Positions 51,932 through 61,601 of a stretch of 64,000 nt of DNA are shown here, one piece after another. Position numbers and translations under genes: made by a program. The stretch is from Propionivibrio dicarboxylicus. GTDB taxonomy: Bacteria > Pseudomonadota > Gammaproteobacteria > Burkholderiales > Rhodocyclaceae. Each line of letters begins with the position of its first letter. Position 1 is the stretch's first letter. The stretch is from positions 1 through 64,000 of the forward strand of contig NZ_FNCY01000016.1 in NCBI RefSeq assembly GCF_900099695.1, written 5' to 3'. Below the pieces are notes generated by a model. The model ran no database searches. It was not told the origin of the DNA and saw nothing but the letters and a program-made list of their open reading frames with translations.

Positions 51932-51983
51932 GAGCCTGTTTTGGTGGGGATCGTGGGCCGCGAGCCCAACCGAAACAGGCTCT
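51932..51983. mobile_element. Short (52-bp) copy of the cloverleaf element
   Basis: gagcctgttttggt-ggg at 51932-51948 and ccc-aaccgaaacaggctc (51966-51983) are inverted repeats, one G-U pair and one gap. The inside reads gatcgtgggccgcgag, the same as the bases just inside the ends of the 267-bp element. The two arms of the long copy are missing, so this looks like an internally deleted or ancestral form. It starts 1 bp after the mnmD stop and ends 13 bp before the efflux channel's stop. It may double as a bidirectional terminator. Confidence 0.75.
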
Positions 51984-51995
51984 AAGCCGTCGCCT

Positions 51996-53576
51996 TCAGT
52001 TTGCTTTGGCGTCCTGCGCCGGCTTGTTCCACCAACCGCCGCCGAGCGCCTGGAAGAGCAGCGCCGTGTCGCCAAGGCGGGTCGCCTGGGCCTGCGCCAG
52101 CGCCAGCGCCGACTGGCGATAGTTCTGTTCGGCGGCAATCAGCGCGAGCCGGTCGATATAGCCGCGCTGGAACTGCTTGCGCAGCAGTCCGAGCGAGGTC
52201 TTCGCCGTGCGTTCGGCGTCGCTGGCGGCGCTCAGCGCGGCGGCGTCGGAATGCACCGCATAGACCGCGTCGGCAACGTTTTGGTAGGCATTGAGGACGG
52301 TCGATTGGTACTGCGCCGTCGTCTGCTTGACCGTTTCTTCCATCGCCCGTTGCCGGTATTTCAGCGTGCCGCCGTCGAAGATCGTCTGCGCCAGCGTGCC
52401 GGCGATGTTGAAGAACTTGCCCGAACTCCAGAACATCTGGGTGAATTGGCTGGCGGCGCCGCCCCAGGTGGCGTCGATGGTGAATTGCGGCAGCCGGTTG
52501 GCGATCGCCGCGCCGAGTTGCGCCGTGACGATGTGCAGCTGTTCCTCGGCAGCGCGCACGTCGGGACGCTGGTCGATGATGTCGGACGGCAGGCTGAGCG
52601 GCAGTTCGCGCGGCAGCTTCAGCGAATCGAGCGTGAAGGTTTCGCTCATCGCCTGGTCCGGCGTGCCGCCGATCAGCGAAGCGAGCAGGTGGCGCGTCTG
52701 TTCGAGCTGCTTCTGCAAGGGCGGCAACAGCTGGCGTGCCTGCGCCAGCGCGTTTTCCTGCAGCGACAGGTCGAGCTGCGAGGCGTAGCCGTTCTTGAAC
52801 TGGCGGCCGACGAGCTCGACGGCGCGGACGTTGTCGGCGACGATCGCCTCGACGAGTTCGAGCTGGCGGCGCAGCAGCGCTTCCTGCACGGCGGCGGCGA
52901 CGACGTTCGAGGCCAGCGTGACGTAGGCGGCTTCGAGCTGGAGCGCCTGGATGCGGGTCTGCGCCTCGAAGGCTTCGACGAGGCGGCGGTTGAGGCCGAA
53001 AATGTCGGGCGTATAGCCGACGCTGAACTGCGCCGTGTGGAAGTTGTAGACGACCGGCTGGTTGAACGGTGCCGTGCCGCCCTGGCTGGCCGGCGTGTTT
53101 TGCGTCGTCGAGATAACCGAGCCGTTGCCCTGGACGCCGGGCGAGTTGCCGCCGACGTTGCCGGCGATCTTGGTGCGGCTCGGCGAATAGCTCGCCTGAA
53201 TGGTCGGGAAGAAGTAGCCGCGCTGCGCCTGGACGGTGTATTGCGCGGCGCGCAGGGCGGCCTGCGCCGCTTCGATCGTCGGGTTGGCAGCGAAGGCTTT
53301 CTCGATCAGCGCCGTCAGTTGCGGCGATTCGAACAGCGTCCACCAGTCGGCCTGGATGGCCTTGCCGGCGACGAAACGCTGGGCTTCGCTGCCGCTTGTC
53401 GTCTCCGGCAGCGCCTGCGTCGCGTAGGCTTTGGCCGCGGGCAGCGTCGGCCGTTGGTAGTCGGGGCCGACGGCGCAGCCGCCGAGCAGTGCGGCGAAGA
53501 GTGCCGCGGTGAGGCCTGCGCGCCCGGCGGAAATGGTCGGGACGGACATGTGCGTGGGCTGGGTTCCGGTCTTCAT
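51996..53576 (-). CDS. Outer-membrane efflux lipoprotein (TolC/NodT family)
   Basis: 526 residues from the ATG at 53576; a GTG two codons earlier overlaps the pump stop. The lipobox LLGGC near residue 33 marks an outer-membrane lipoprotein, and AVGPDYQRPTLPAA is the standard mature start of NodT/OprM channels. Long coiled-coil helices follow (QAALRAAQYTVQAQRGYF, QLEAAYVTLASNVVAAAVQE, YRQRAMEETVKQTTAQYQ). It provides the outer-membrane tunnel for the RND pump encoded just upstream. Order pump-adaptor-channel with tight spacing indicates one operon: 57873 to 51996. Confidence 0.9.
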   Translation of the reverse strand: MKTGTQPTHMSVPTISAGRAGLTAALFAALLGGCAVGPDYQRPTLPAAKAYATQALPETTSGSEAQRFVAGKAIQADWWTLFESPQLTALIEKAFAANPTIEAAQAALRAAQYTVQAQRGYFFPTIQASYSPSRTKIAGNVGGNSPGVQGNGSVISTTQNTPASQGGTAPFNQPVVYNFHTAQFSVGYTPDIFGLNRRLVEAFEAQTRIQALQLEAAYVTLASNVVAAAVQEALLRRQLELVEAIVADNVRAVELVGRQFKNGYASQLDLSLQENALAQARQLLPPLQKQLEQTRHLLASLIGGTPDQAMSETFTLDSLKLPRELPLSLPSDIIDQRPDVRAAEEQLHIVTAQLGAAIANRLPQFTIDATWGGAASQFTQMFWSSGKFFNIAGTLAQTIFDGGTLKYRQRAMEETVKQTTAQYQSTVLNAYQNVADAVYAVHSDAAALSAASDAERTAKTSLGLLRKQFQRGYIDRLALIAAEQNYRQSALALAQAQATRLGDTALLFQALGGGWWNKPAQDAKAN

Positions 53577-53578
53577 GA

Positions 53579-56500
53579 TCACATGGTCTCGTTGGCCGAA
53601 TCGGCGTCGATGTTGCGGTCGAAGCCGCCGAACAGGTAGGCGACGACCGGCAGGATCATCAGCGTGAAGATCGTGCCGCTGACGATGCCGCCGACGATGA
53701 CGCAGGCGAACGGCCGTTGCGTCTCGCTGCCGATGCCGTGCGAGAGTGCCGCCGGCAGCAGGCCGAGGCCGGCCATCAATGCCGTCATCAGGATCGGGCG
53801 CAGCCGGATGGCGGCGCCTTCGAGGATCGCGACGCTGGCTTCGGCGCCTTCCTGGACGCGCTTGACGACTTCCTCGACCATGATGACGCCGTTCTGGACC
53901 GAGATGCCGGCGACGGCGATGAAGCCGACCGCCGCCGAGATCGACAGGTGCAGTCCGGCGAGCCCGAGCGCGGCGAGGCCGCCGATCAGCGTGAAGGGCA
54001 CCATGCCGATGACCAGCGTCGCCAGCCGCACCGAGCGGAAAGCCCAGAACAGCAGCGAGAAGATCAGCAGCGCGGTGAGCGGGACGATGACCATCAGGCG
54101 CTTGGTGGCGCGCTGCGAGTTCTCGAACTGTCCGCCCCAGGTCAGCTGGTAGCCGGGCGGCAGGCTGACCTGCTTGGCGACGGTCTTCTGCGCTTCGGCG
54201 ACGAAAGTGCCCTGGTCGCGGCCGAGCAGGTTCATTTTGACGATGACCATGCGCGAGCCGGCTTCGCGGAAGATGCGCGAGGCGCCGAGACGGACGTCGA
54301 CGGAAGCGATTTCACCGAGCGAAATGGTGCCGGGGCCGTTGCCGACCTGCGTGTTGGGCAGCGCGATCTGCAGGTTGCGGATGGCATCGACGGCGTTGCG
54401 GTACTTCTGGCCGACGCGGACGACGACGTCGAAACGCTTGTCGCTGTCATAGAAGGCGGTGACGGCCATGCCCGACATCGCCTGGTTGATTAGCGTGCTG
54501 ACGTCGTTGATGGCGAGGCCGTAGCGGGCCAGGCGGGCGCGGTTCGGCGTGATGACGACTTCGGTCTGGCCGCCGATGCGCGTGGCGGCGACGTCGGTGG
54601 CGCCGCGGATGCCGCGGATCACCGAGGCGACTTCCTCGCCCTTGTCGTCGAGGATGTCGAGGTTCGGTCCGATGATCTTGGCGACGATCTCGCCGCGGAA
54701 GCCCGACAGCGCTTCTTCGACGTTATCCTGGATGACCTGCGAGAAGTTGGTCGAGACGCCGGGGATGACCGACAGCTTCTCGGTCATGTCGGCAACCAGC
54801 TGTTCCTTGTTGTCGAAACGCCATTCGCCGCGCGGCTTGAGGTCGACGAGCAGTTCGAGGTTGTTCGGGCCTTTCGGGTCGGAACCGTCGTCGGGCCGGC
54901 CGACCTGCGTGATGACGTGGGCGACTTCCGGGTATTCGCGGATCTTGGCGCGGACCAGGTGTTCGACGCCCTTGGTCGTTTCGAGTGCCGCCGAGGTCGG
55001 CAGCGTCACGGTCAGCCAGATGTTGCCTTCGTCGAGCTTGGGCAGGAATTCGCTGCCGAGCTTCGGCGCGAGGCCGAGGGCGATGACAACCGGGATGACC
55101 GAGAGGGCGGACGCGAGCTTGGCGCGACGCATGAGGAAATCGACGGCATGGCGGTAACGCTGTTGCAACCGGTCCAGCCAGGGCTTGTGCTTTTCCGCCA
55201 GCGTGCGCGTGTCGAGCGTGTAGGACAGCAGCGTTGGCAGCAGCGTGAAGGTCAGCAGCACGGCGCCGAGCAGCGCGAAGCTGAGCGTCAGCGATACCGG
55301 CGTGAAGATCTTTCCTTCGACGCGCTGGAAGGTGAAGATCGGTACGAAAGCCAGGATGATGATGGCCTTGGAGAACAGCACCGGGTGCGCCATGTCAGAA
55401 ATCGATTTCTGCAGGATGCCCTGGCGCTGGTGGCGGGCCATGTTCGATTCGGCGTCGGTCGAGGGCTTGAGCGCCAGCCGCACCATCAGCGTCTCGACGA
55501 TGACGACGGCGCTGTCGATGATGATGCCGAAGTCGACGGCGCCGAGCGAGATCAGGTTGGCCGAGACGCCGCGCGCGTTCATCAGGATGAAGGCGAAGAG
55601 CAGCGAGAGCGGGATGACGGTGGCGACGATCAGCGCGGCGCGCCAGCTCGACAGGAAGATGACGAGCACGGCGACGACGAGCAGGGCGCCGACAACGAGG
55701 TTCTCGGCGACCGTCGCGACGGTATGCCGGACGAGTTCGGTGCGGTCGTAGATCGGGGCGATGCGCACGCCCTTGGGCAGCTTGGCCTGGAGCAGTTCGA
55801 TGCGCTGCTTGAGCTCGGCGTTGATCTTGGCCGGGTTGCCGCCCTTGGTCATCGAGACGATGCCCTCGATGATGCTGGTGCGGTCGTCGGATGCGGCGAT
55901 ACCGTAGCGCGGACGTTCGCCTTCGCGTACCTCGGCGACGTCGCCGACGGTGATCGGGCGGCCCTGGCGCGAGGCGATGACGACGTTGCGGATGTCGGCG
56001 AGGCTCGAGAAGAGGCCGTCGGAACGAACGACCAGCGAGGCGTCGCCGTGGCGCAGGAGACCGCCGCCGGCAGCGCCGTTGCCGAAGCCGACCGCCTGGT
56101 TGAGCTGGTCGAGCGTGACCTGGTACTTGCGCAGCGCCATCAGGTCGACTTCGATCTGGTATTCGCGGATCGCGCCGCCGAAGCTGACCACGTCGGCAAC
56201 CCCCGGCGTCATGCGCAGGAAGGGACGCACGGTCCAGTCCTGCAGCGTGCGGATTTCGCGGTCGGAGAGTCCCTGGGCTTCGATTGTGTAGCGATAGACC
56301 TCGCCGACCGCCGTCGATAGCGGTGCCAGCTGCGGCTGCACGCCGGTCGGCAGGGCGATGGTGTTGAGGCGCTCGGTGACCTGCTGCCGGGCGAAGTAGT
56401 CGTCGGTGCCGTCGGCAAAGGTCAGCGTGACGATCGACAGGCCGCTCATCGTCACCGAACGGACGTTGATCAGGCGCGGGATACCCGAGACTTCGCGCTC

Positions 56501-56707
56501 GATCGGCAGCGTCACCGTCCGTTCCATGTCCTGCGGCGCCTGTCCGGGCAGCTGCGAGATGACGCGCACCTGCACGTCCTGGACGTCGGGGAAGGCCTCG
56601 ATCGGCAGGTTGGACAAGGCATAGATGCCGAAGCCGACCAAGGCGGCGACGAGCACCAGGACGAAAACGCGCTGCTTTTGCGCGAATGCAATGACTCTAT
56701 CGATCAC
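53579..56707 (-). CDS. Heavy-metal-type RND efflux pump (CzcA/CusA family)
   Basis: 1042 residues, twelve membrane helices in two halves. The N-terminal RVFVLVLVAALVGFGIYAL, PIEAFPDVQDVQV and the HME-family motif DFGIIIDSAVVIVETLMVRL on helix IV, with the two aspartates and a glutamate that carry protons, are diagnostic. CzcA has DFGIIVDGAVIIVEN there, CusA differs, so Co/Zn/Cd-type substrates are likely, though Cu/Ag cannot be excluded. It drives metal out of the cell with the adaptor (56704) and channel (51996). It overlaps the adaptor by 4 bp. Confidence 0.93.
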   Translation of the reverse strand: MIDRVIAFAQKQRVFVLVLVAALVGFGIYALSNLPIEAFPDVQDVQVRVISQLPGQAPQDMERTVTLPIEREVSGIPRLINVRSVTMSGLSIVTLTFADGTDDYFARQQVTERLNTIALPTGVQPQLAPLSTAVGEVYRYTIEAQGLSDREIRTLQDWTVRPFLRMTPGVADVVSFGGAIREYQIEVDLMALRKYQVTLDQLNQAVGFGNGAAGGGLLRHGDASLVVRSDGLFSSLADIRNVVIASRQGRPITVGDVAEVREGERPRYGIAASDDRTSIIEGIVSMTKGGNPAKINAELKQRIELLQAKLPKGVRIAPIYDRTELVRHTVATVAENLVVGALLVVAVLVIFLSSWRAALIVATVIPLSLLFAFILMNARGVSANLISLGAVDFGIIIDSAVVIVETLMVRLALKPSTDAESNMARHQRQGILQKSISDMAHPVLFSKAIIILAFVPIFTFQRVEGKIFTPVSLTLSFALLGAVLLTFTLLPTLLSYTLDTRTLAEKHKPWLDRLQQRYRHAVDFLMRRAKLASALSVIPVVIALGLAPKLGSEFLPKLDEGNIWLTVTLPTSAALETTKGVEHLVRAKIREYPEVAHVITQVGRPDDGSDPKGPNNLELLVDLKPRGEWRFDNKEQLVADMTEKLSVIPGVSTNFSQVIQDNVEEALSGFRGEIVAKIIGPNLDILDDKGEEVASVIRGIRGATDVAATRIGGQTEVVITPNRARLARYGLAINDVSTLINQAMSGMAVTAFYDSDKRFDVVVRVGQKYRNAVDAIRNLQIALPNTQVGNGPGTISLGEIASVDVRLGASRIFREAGSRMVIVKMNLLGRDQGTFVAEAQKTVAKQVSLPPGYQLTWGGQFENSQRATKRLMVIVPLTALLIFSLLFWAFRSVRLATLVIGMVPFTLIGGLAALGLAGLHLSISAAVGFIAVAGISVQNGVIMVEEVVKRVQEGAEASVAILEGAAIRLRPILMTALMAGLGLLPAALSHGIGSETQRPFACVIVGGIVSGTIFTLMILPVVAYLFGGFDRNIDADSANETM

Positions 56708-57873
56708 GGTTTGTCGCCAATACGTGCGGTCAGTTCAGCGTCGAGGAGCAGTGCGCCGGTGACGACGACGCGTTCGTCGCCGCCAACGCCCTCGCTCGCA
56801 CAGCTGATTTCACCGCCGCGCGTTTGCAGCGAGACCTTCTTGCGCTGGAATTCGCCCGGGTTCTTCTCGACATAGATATAGGCGTAGATGCCCTGGTTGA
56901 TGACGGCGCTGTTGGGCACGCAGATGCCCATGCCCTTGTCCTGGACGACGTAGGCGCGCACGAACATTTCCGGCAGCAACTGGCGCTTGGGATTGTTCAG
57001 CGTGGCGCGCACGGTGACGCGGCGGGTGTTCGGGTCGACGATCTGGCCGAGCTGGACGATGCGGGCCGAGAAGCGCTCTTCCGGATAGGCGTCGCTTTCG
57101 AGGCTGACGTCGCTGCCGGGCTTGACCTGGGCGATCAGGCGCTCGGGCAGGTCGATCATCAGCCACAGGCGCTTCGGGTCGGTGACGACGAAGAGCGGGG
57201 CGGGCAGCGCCGGATTGACTTCGAGTGCCGGGTTGGCATTCCGCTCGGTGACGACGCCGGCGATCGGGCTGGTCAGCAGCACGCGCTGGCCGGAGATCGT
57301 CAGGTTGAACGGGTTCATGTTCTTGATGCGCTTTTCGGCGCGGGCCGTTTCGGCGCGGGCCTGCTCATAATCGGCGCCGGCGGCTTCCCAGTCCCTGACC
57401 GAGATGGCTTCGCCCGGGCCGAGTTCCTTGGCGCGTTCGAAGGCGAGGCGCTTGCGCTCCTCGTCGGCACGGGCCTTGTTGAGGTCGGCGTAGGCGGTGC
57501 CGAAATCCGGCGAATCGATTTCGGCGAGCACCTGTCCGGCATGGACCACGTCGCCGACGGCGGCCTTGAGCGTGACGATGCGGCCGGAGAAGCCGACGCC
57601 GATGCGCGCCGTGGCGTCCTCGTCGTAGGTCAGCCGGGCGCTGAGCGCGTCGGTCGACGGAATCTGCACGCGCGGGAAGGTCTTGGCCCGGATCATCGTC
57701 AGCTGCGGCGCATCGGGCGGGAAATGCAACTCGTCGGCGCCGACCCGGGAAATGGCCGGCGGCGCAGCGTCCGCCTGGGTTTGCGGGATGCTGCTGTGCG
57801 ACCAGGCAAACCAGGCGAAACCGCCCGATATGGCCACGATGAGCAGCGCGGCCCATACCAGTTTCTTGTTCAT
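56704..57873 (-). CDS. RND efflux periplasmic adaptor (CzcB/CusB family)
   Basis: 389 residues. An N-terminal membrane anchor/signal (LVWAALLIVAISGGFAWFAW) is followed by the biotinyl-lipoyl halves (GFSGRIVTLKAAVGDVVHAGQVLAEID; VLLTSPIAGVVTERNANPALEV) around a helical hairpin (KARADEERKRLAFERAKEL), then beta-barrel and membrane-proximal domains (AVINQGIYAYIYVEKNPGEF). No N-terminal His/Met-rich metal-binding tail is seen. It links pump and channel. It is the first gene of the operon, and its start faces the two-component system 170 bp away. Confidence 0.92.
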   Translation of the reverse strand: MNKKLVWAALLIVAISGGFAWFAWSHSSIPQTQADAAPPAISRVGADELHFPPDAPQLTMIRAKTFPRVQIPSTDALSARLTYDEDATARIGVGFSGRIVTLKAAVGDVVHAGQVLAEIDSPDFGTAYADLNKARADEERKRLAFERAKELGPGEAISVRDWEAAGADYEQARAETARAEKRIKNMNPFNLTISGQRVLLTSPIAGVVTERNANPALEVNPALPAPLFVVTDPKRLWLMIDLPERLIAQVKPGSDVSLESDAYPEERFSARIVQLGQIVDPNTRRVTVRATLNNPKRQLLPEMFVRAYVVQDKGMGICVPNSAVINQGIYAYIYVEKNPGEFQRKKVSLQTRGGEISCASEGVGGDERVVVTGALLLDAELTARIGDKP

Positions 57874-58043
57874 ACGTCTCCGGGAGTGCTCGAAAATTGT
57901 CAGGGGCGGACGCGGTCACTTCCAGGTGATCGACTCTCGGCGCGCCCCGCATCGCTTCATGATCGGAAAAATACGGGATAATTCGGAACCGGAAAGTATT
58001 CTATGAATCCAACCTTGCCTGAACCTTTCTTTCGTGACGCATC

Positions 58044-58721
58044 ATGAGACTCCTGCTCGTCGAAGATGATTTGGAGCTCGCCAACGGCCTCGTCAACGCG
58101 CTGGCGCAGTCGAACTATGCGGCCGATGCGGTGCATTTCGGGAACGATGCGATCACCGCCTGCCTGACGACGACGTACCGCCTGATCATCCTCGATCTGG
58201 GCCTGCCCGACGAAGACGGCATCTCGGTGCTGCGGCGCCTGCGCGCCAATGGCGTGACGGCGCCGGTACTGATTCTCACCGCGCGCGACGACCTCAAGGA
58301 CCGGATCGCCGGGCTCGATGCCGGCGGCGACGATTATCTGACCAAACCCTTCGAGTTCGGCGAACTGGAGGCCCGGTTGCGCGCCTTGCTGCGGCGCAGC
58401 CATGTCGATCAGAACCTGCGCGTTTTCGGCGAAGTCGAATTCGATCCCGGTTCGCGCATCGCCTCGGTCAAGGGGCGCGAGCTCGACCTGACGGCGCGCG
58501 AGGTGGCCGTGCTCGAACTGCTGCTGGCGCGGCCGGGGCGCGTCGTCAGCAAACAGACGATGGTCGAGTCCTTGTATTCCTGGGATCAGGAAGCCAATCC
58601 CTCGGCGATCGAAGTCTTTGTCAGCCGCCTGCGGCGCAAACTCGACGACGCCGGGGCCGGCGTCGGCGTGCGCGTGCTGCGCGGGCTCGGCTACCGACTG
58701 GAGCTGCAACACGATGCCTAG
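58044..58721 (+). CDS. OmpR-family response regulator (TctD/QseB-like)
   Basis: 225 residues. Receiver: RLLLVEDDLELANGL, phosphoacceptor in LIILDLGLPDEDG, switch Thr in VLILTARDD, Lys in DYLTKPFEFGELEARL. DNA-binding winged helix: LDLTAREVAVLELLLARPGRVVSK and NPSAIEVFVSRLRRKLDDAG. Similarity is to TctD/QseB-type regulators. It overlaps its kinase by 8 bp. Being divergent from the metal efflux operon it may control it, or its own regulon. The divergent spacer (57874-58043) shows no obvious direct repeat. Confidence 0.92.
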   Translation: MRLLLVEDDLELANGLVNALAQSNYAADAVHFGNDAITACLTTTYRLIILDLGLPDEDGISVLRRLRANGVTAPVLILTARDDLKDRIAGLDAGGDDYLTKPFEFGELEARLRALLRRSHVDQNLRVFGEVEFDPGSRIASVKGRELDLTAREVAVLELLLARPGRVVSKQTMVESLYSWDQEANPSAIEVFVSRLRRKLDDAGAGVGVRVLRGLGYRLELQHDA

Positions 58722-60090
58722 GGATTCCGGCTACAGCCTGCGACAGCGCCTGCTGGTCAGGCTCTGGGGCACGCTCTTCATCGTCCTCGTGCTCAGCACG
58801 GTCGCGGCGCTGGCATTGGCGCGTCATATCGGCACGGTGGTCTACGATCACTGGCTCTACGATTCGGCGATGACGCTGGCCGAGCAGGTCAAGGTGCGCG
58901 ACGGCAAGTCGGTGCTCGATCTGCCGCGCTCGTCCGTCGAGATGTTCGAGTGGGACCGCGTCGACCGCGTCTTCGGCGAAGTCTCGTCGCAGAAGGGCGG
59001 GATGCTCTTCAGCAATGCGCGCTTTCCCAAGCTTGCCGGCACGTTGACGCCGGGCAAGCCGCGTTTCTACGACACCCAGGTCAATGGCAAGCAGGCGCGC
59101 GTCGTCGCGCTGCGGCTCAAGGAAGGCGCCGCCCCCGATGACGAGGTCACCATCCAGGTGGCCGAGACGCGCGTCAAGCGCGATTCCCTGCTCAGCGACA
59201 TCCTGCTGATCTTCCTGCCGATGCAGGCAGTGATTCTGGTGGTCACCTGCCTGCTGGTGTGGTTCGCCGTGACCTCCAGCCTGCGGGCGGTCGAGGATAT
59301 TGCCCTGCGGCTGTCGAACTACGAGCCGGAGCGACTCGAACCGATTGACGATCTGACCTATCTGCCGAACGAATTGCGGCCCTTGCTCGATGCGACCAAC
59401 CAGCTGATCGGCAAGGTCGCCGACGCGCAGCTGACGCAGCGCCGTTTCGTCGCCAATGCCGCGCACCAGTTGCGCACGCCGTTGGCGACCTTGCAGGTGC
59501 AGGCCGAGCGCGCCCTGCGCGAGTCCGATCCGGTGCGCACCAACGAGGCGCTCGCGCATGTGCTCAAGGCAATCACGCGGTCGCGGCACATGGTGCACCA
59601 GTTGCTGACGCTGGCGCGTTCCGACCGCTCGGCCGAGAAGACGCTGGAAATGGGCAAGGTCGATCTCGCCGAGCTGGCACGCGAAGAACTCGAACGCTCG
59701 GCCGACGCCGCCATTGCGCGCGGCATCGACCTCGGTTACGAAGGTCCGGATGCCGGCGGCGAACTCGTCGGCGAGGCCTACCTGCTGCGCGAGATGATCG
59801 CCAACCTCGTCGACAATGCCATCCGCTACGGACGCGAGAACGGACAGGTGACCCTGGGCCTCACGCTTTCGCCGCTGACGCTCTACGTCGATGACGACGG
59901 TCCCGGCATTCCGCCCGAGGACCGCGCCCTCGTCTTCGAGCGCTTCTATCGCCGGCCGGGCGCTGCCGGCGACGGTTGCGGGCTGGGCCTGGCCATCGCC
60001 AAGGAGATCGCCGCCCGCCATGGCGCCGTGCTGCGCGTGCTCGACAATCCGGCCGGTCAGGGCGCCCGTCTCGAAGTTCAGTTTTCCTGA
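58714..60090 (+). CDS. TctE-type sensor histidine kinase
   Basis: 458 residues. Two membrane helices (about 18-38, [19 protein letters not shown], and 165-190, [20 protein letters not shown]) flank a 125-residue periplasmic domain of the 2CSK_N type, with [17 protein letters not shown] at its start. A HAMP-like linker leads to [19 protein letters not shown] with the phosphorylated His, and the ATPase domain has N-box [19 protein letters not shown] and [12 protein letters not shown]. It senses an external signal, typically a carboxylate in TctE, but the neighbouring efflux operon makes metal possible. It overlaps the regulator by 8 bp. Confidence 0.92.
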   Translation: MPRDSGYSLRQRLLVRLWGTLFIVLVLSTVAALALARHIGTVVYDHWLYDSAMTLAEQVKVRDGKSVLDLPRSSVEMFEWDRVDRVFGEVSSQKGGMLFSNARFPKLAGTLTPGKPRFYDTQVNGKQARVVALRLKEGAAPDDEVTIQVAETRVKRDSLLSDILLIFLPMQAVILVVTCLLVWFAVTSSLRAVEDIALRLSNYEPERLEPIDDLTYLPNELRPLLDATNQLIGKVADAQLTQRRFVANAAHQLRTPLATLQVQAERALRESDPVRTNEALAHVLKAITRSRHMVHQLLTLARSDRSAEKTLEMGKVDLAELAREELERSADAAIARGIDLGYEGPDAGGELVGEAYLLREMIANLVDNAIRYGRENGQVTLGLTLSPLTLYVDDDGPGIPPEDRALVFERFYRRPGAAGDGCGLGLAIAKEIAARHGAVLRVLDNPAGQGARLEVQFS

Positions 60091-60105
60091 TTGGCCCGCC
60101 GCGGC

Positions 60106-60111
60106 TAAAAT
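60106..60111 (+). promoter_or_regulatory. Possible -10 element for rlmD
   Basis: taaaat at 60106-60111 with ttttcc 18 bp upstream (60082-60087) gives a plausible sigma70 promoter starting just after the kinase stop, 30 bp ahead of the rlmD ATG. Confidence 0.35.
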
Positions 60112-60140
60112 GTCCCCCTTTTTTGCGGGAAAGTAGCGGC

Positions 60141-61520
60141 ATGCCGACCGGAATCATCGAATCGCTGGACCATGAAGGGCGCGGAATCACGCGGCTCGAG
60201 GGCAAGACCATCTTTGTCGACGGCGCCTTGCCGGGTGAAACCGTCGAGTTCGCCAGCTATCGCAAGAAGCCGACCTACGAAAACGCCCAGGTGCTGCGCG
60301 TGATCAAGGCCTCGGCCGACCGGATCGAGCCGAAGTGCCCGCACTTCGGCGTCTGCGGCGGTTGCAGCATGCAGCATCTTTCGTCGCAGGCGCAGGTCGC
60401 GGCCAAGCAGCGCGTGCTCGAAACCAACCTCTGGCATCTCGGCCGCCTCGTCGCCGAGCAGTTCTACGCGCCGATCTACGGCCCGTTCTGGGGCTATCGT
60501 TTCCGCGCCCGCCTGTCGGCGCGGCTGGTGCCGAAGAAAGGCGGCATGCTCGTCGGTTTTCACGAGCGCAAGAGCAGCTATGTCGCTGACATGCAGGTGT
60601 GCCTGAATCTGCCGCCGCATGTTTCCGCCCTGCTGATGCCGCTGCGCGAACTGGTTGGCGGCCTGTCGATTTCCGCGGCGATGCCGCAGATCGAGCTGGC
60701 CATCGGCGATCGCGTCACCGCGCTCGTGCTGCGCATCCTCGAACCGCTGACGCCGGCCGACGAAGACCTGCTGCGCGCCTTTGCCGATCGTCATGACGTC
60801 GTCTTCTACCTGCAGCCGAAGGGACCGGCGACGGCCTACCGTTTCTATCCGCTCGACGGGCCGGCGCTCTCGTACAGCCTGCCGGACTTCGACGTCGAGC
60901 ACTTCTTCTCGCCGACCGAATTCACCCAGGTCAATCACGCCATCAACCGCGTCCTCGTCCGCCGCGCCTTGGCGCTGCTCGATCCGCAGCGTGGCGAGCG
61001 CATCGCCGACATGTTCTGCGGCCTCGGCAATTTCACGCTGCCGATCGCGCGTTCCGGCGCCACCGTCGTCGGCATTGAAGGCAGTCCCGAACTCGTCCGC
61101 CGTGCCGGCGAAAATGCCGCCGCCAACGGCCTGGCCGATCGCGTCGAGTACGGCGTCTCGAACCTTTTCGAGGCGACGCCCGAATCGCTGGCGGCGCTTG
61201 GGCATTTCGACAAGATGCTGATCGACCCGCCGCGCGAAGGCGCCGTCGAACTCGTCAAGGCGATCGGCGCCGACGCGCCGCGCCGCATTGTCTATGTCTC
61301 CTGCAACCCGGCGACGCTGGCGCGCGATGCCGCCGTCCTCGTCACGCAGAAGGGTTACCGGCTGCGTGGGGCCGGCGTCATCAACATGTTCCCGAACACC
61401 TCGCACGTCGAATCGATCGCGCTGTTCGAATTCGATCCGGCAGCGGCCGCGGCGATCGCCGCCGCCGATGCCGCGGCCCTGTTGGCGGGCGAAGTCAGCA
61501 CCGAGGAAAAAGGCGCTTAA
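60141..61520 (+). CDS. rlmD: 23S rRNA (uracil(1939)-C5)-methyltransferase
   Basis: 459 residues from the ATG at 60141. A TRAM-like N-terminal domain ([29 protein letters not shown]) precedes the iron-sulfur cysteines [10 protein letters not shown], then the SAM domain with [15 protein letters not shown], the product-release motif DPPREGA and the nucleophile loop [12 protein letters not shown]. These are the RlmD/RumA hallmarks. It methylates U1939 of 23S rRNA. It has a long alanine-rich tail ending in [12 protein letters not shown] strong terminator follows at 61561. Confidence 0.95.
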   Translation: MPTGIIESLDHEGRGITRLEGKTIFVDGALPGETVEFASYRKKPTYENAQVLRVIKASADRIEPKCPHFGVCGGCSMQHLSSQAQVAAKQRVLETNLWHLGRLVAEQFYAPIYGPFWGYRFRARLSARLVPKKGGMLVGFHERKSSYVADMQVCLNLPPHVSALLMPLRELVGGLSISAAMPQIELAIGDRVTALVLRILEPLTPADEDLLRAFADRHDVVFYLQPKGPATAYRFYPLDGPALSYSLPDFDVEHFFSPTEFTQVNHAINRVLVRRALALLDPQRGERIADMFCGLGNFTLPIARSGATVVGIEGSPELVRRAGENAAANGLADRVEYGVSNLFEATPESLAALGHFDKMLIDPPREGAVELVKAIGADAPRRIVYVSCNPATLARDAAVLVTQKGYRLRGAGVINMFPNTSHVESIALFEFDPAAAAAIAAADAAALLAGEVSTEEKGA

Positions 61521-61525
61521 TGCAA

Positions 61526-61547
61526 GACACCGGCCTGAGCCGGTGTC
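61526..61547 (+). terminator. Hairpin after rlmD, no T-tract
   Basis: gacaccggc (61526-61534) / gccggtgtc (61539-61547), perfect 9-bp stem with a four-base loop ctga, starting 6 bp after the rlmD stop. It probably acts with the true terminator at 61561 to protect the 3' end. Confidence 0.6.
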
Positions 61548-61560
61548 GCGTGAAATCCCG

Positions 61561-61598
61561 ACGGCCGCCCCGGCATCCCGGTGCGGCCGTATTTCTTT
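61561..61598 (+). terminator. Rho-independent terminator after rlmD
   Basis: acggccgc (61561-61568) pairs with gcggccgt (61583-61590), with inner ccgg pairs, followed by atttcttt (61591-61598). It separates rlmD from the convergent metY-type gene, which ends at 61602. Confidence 0.75.
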
Positions 61599-61601
61599 GT
61601 C

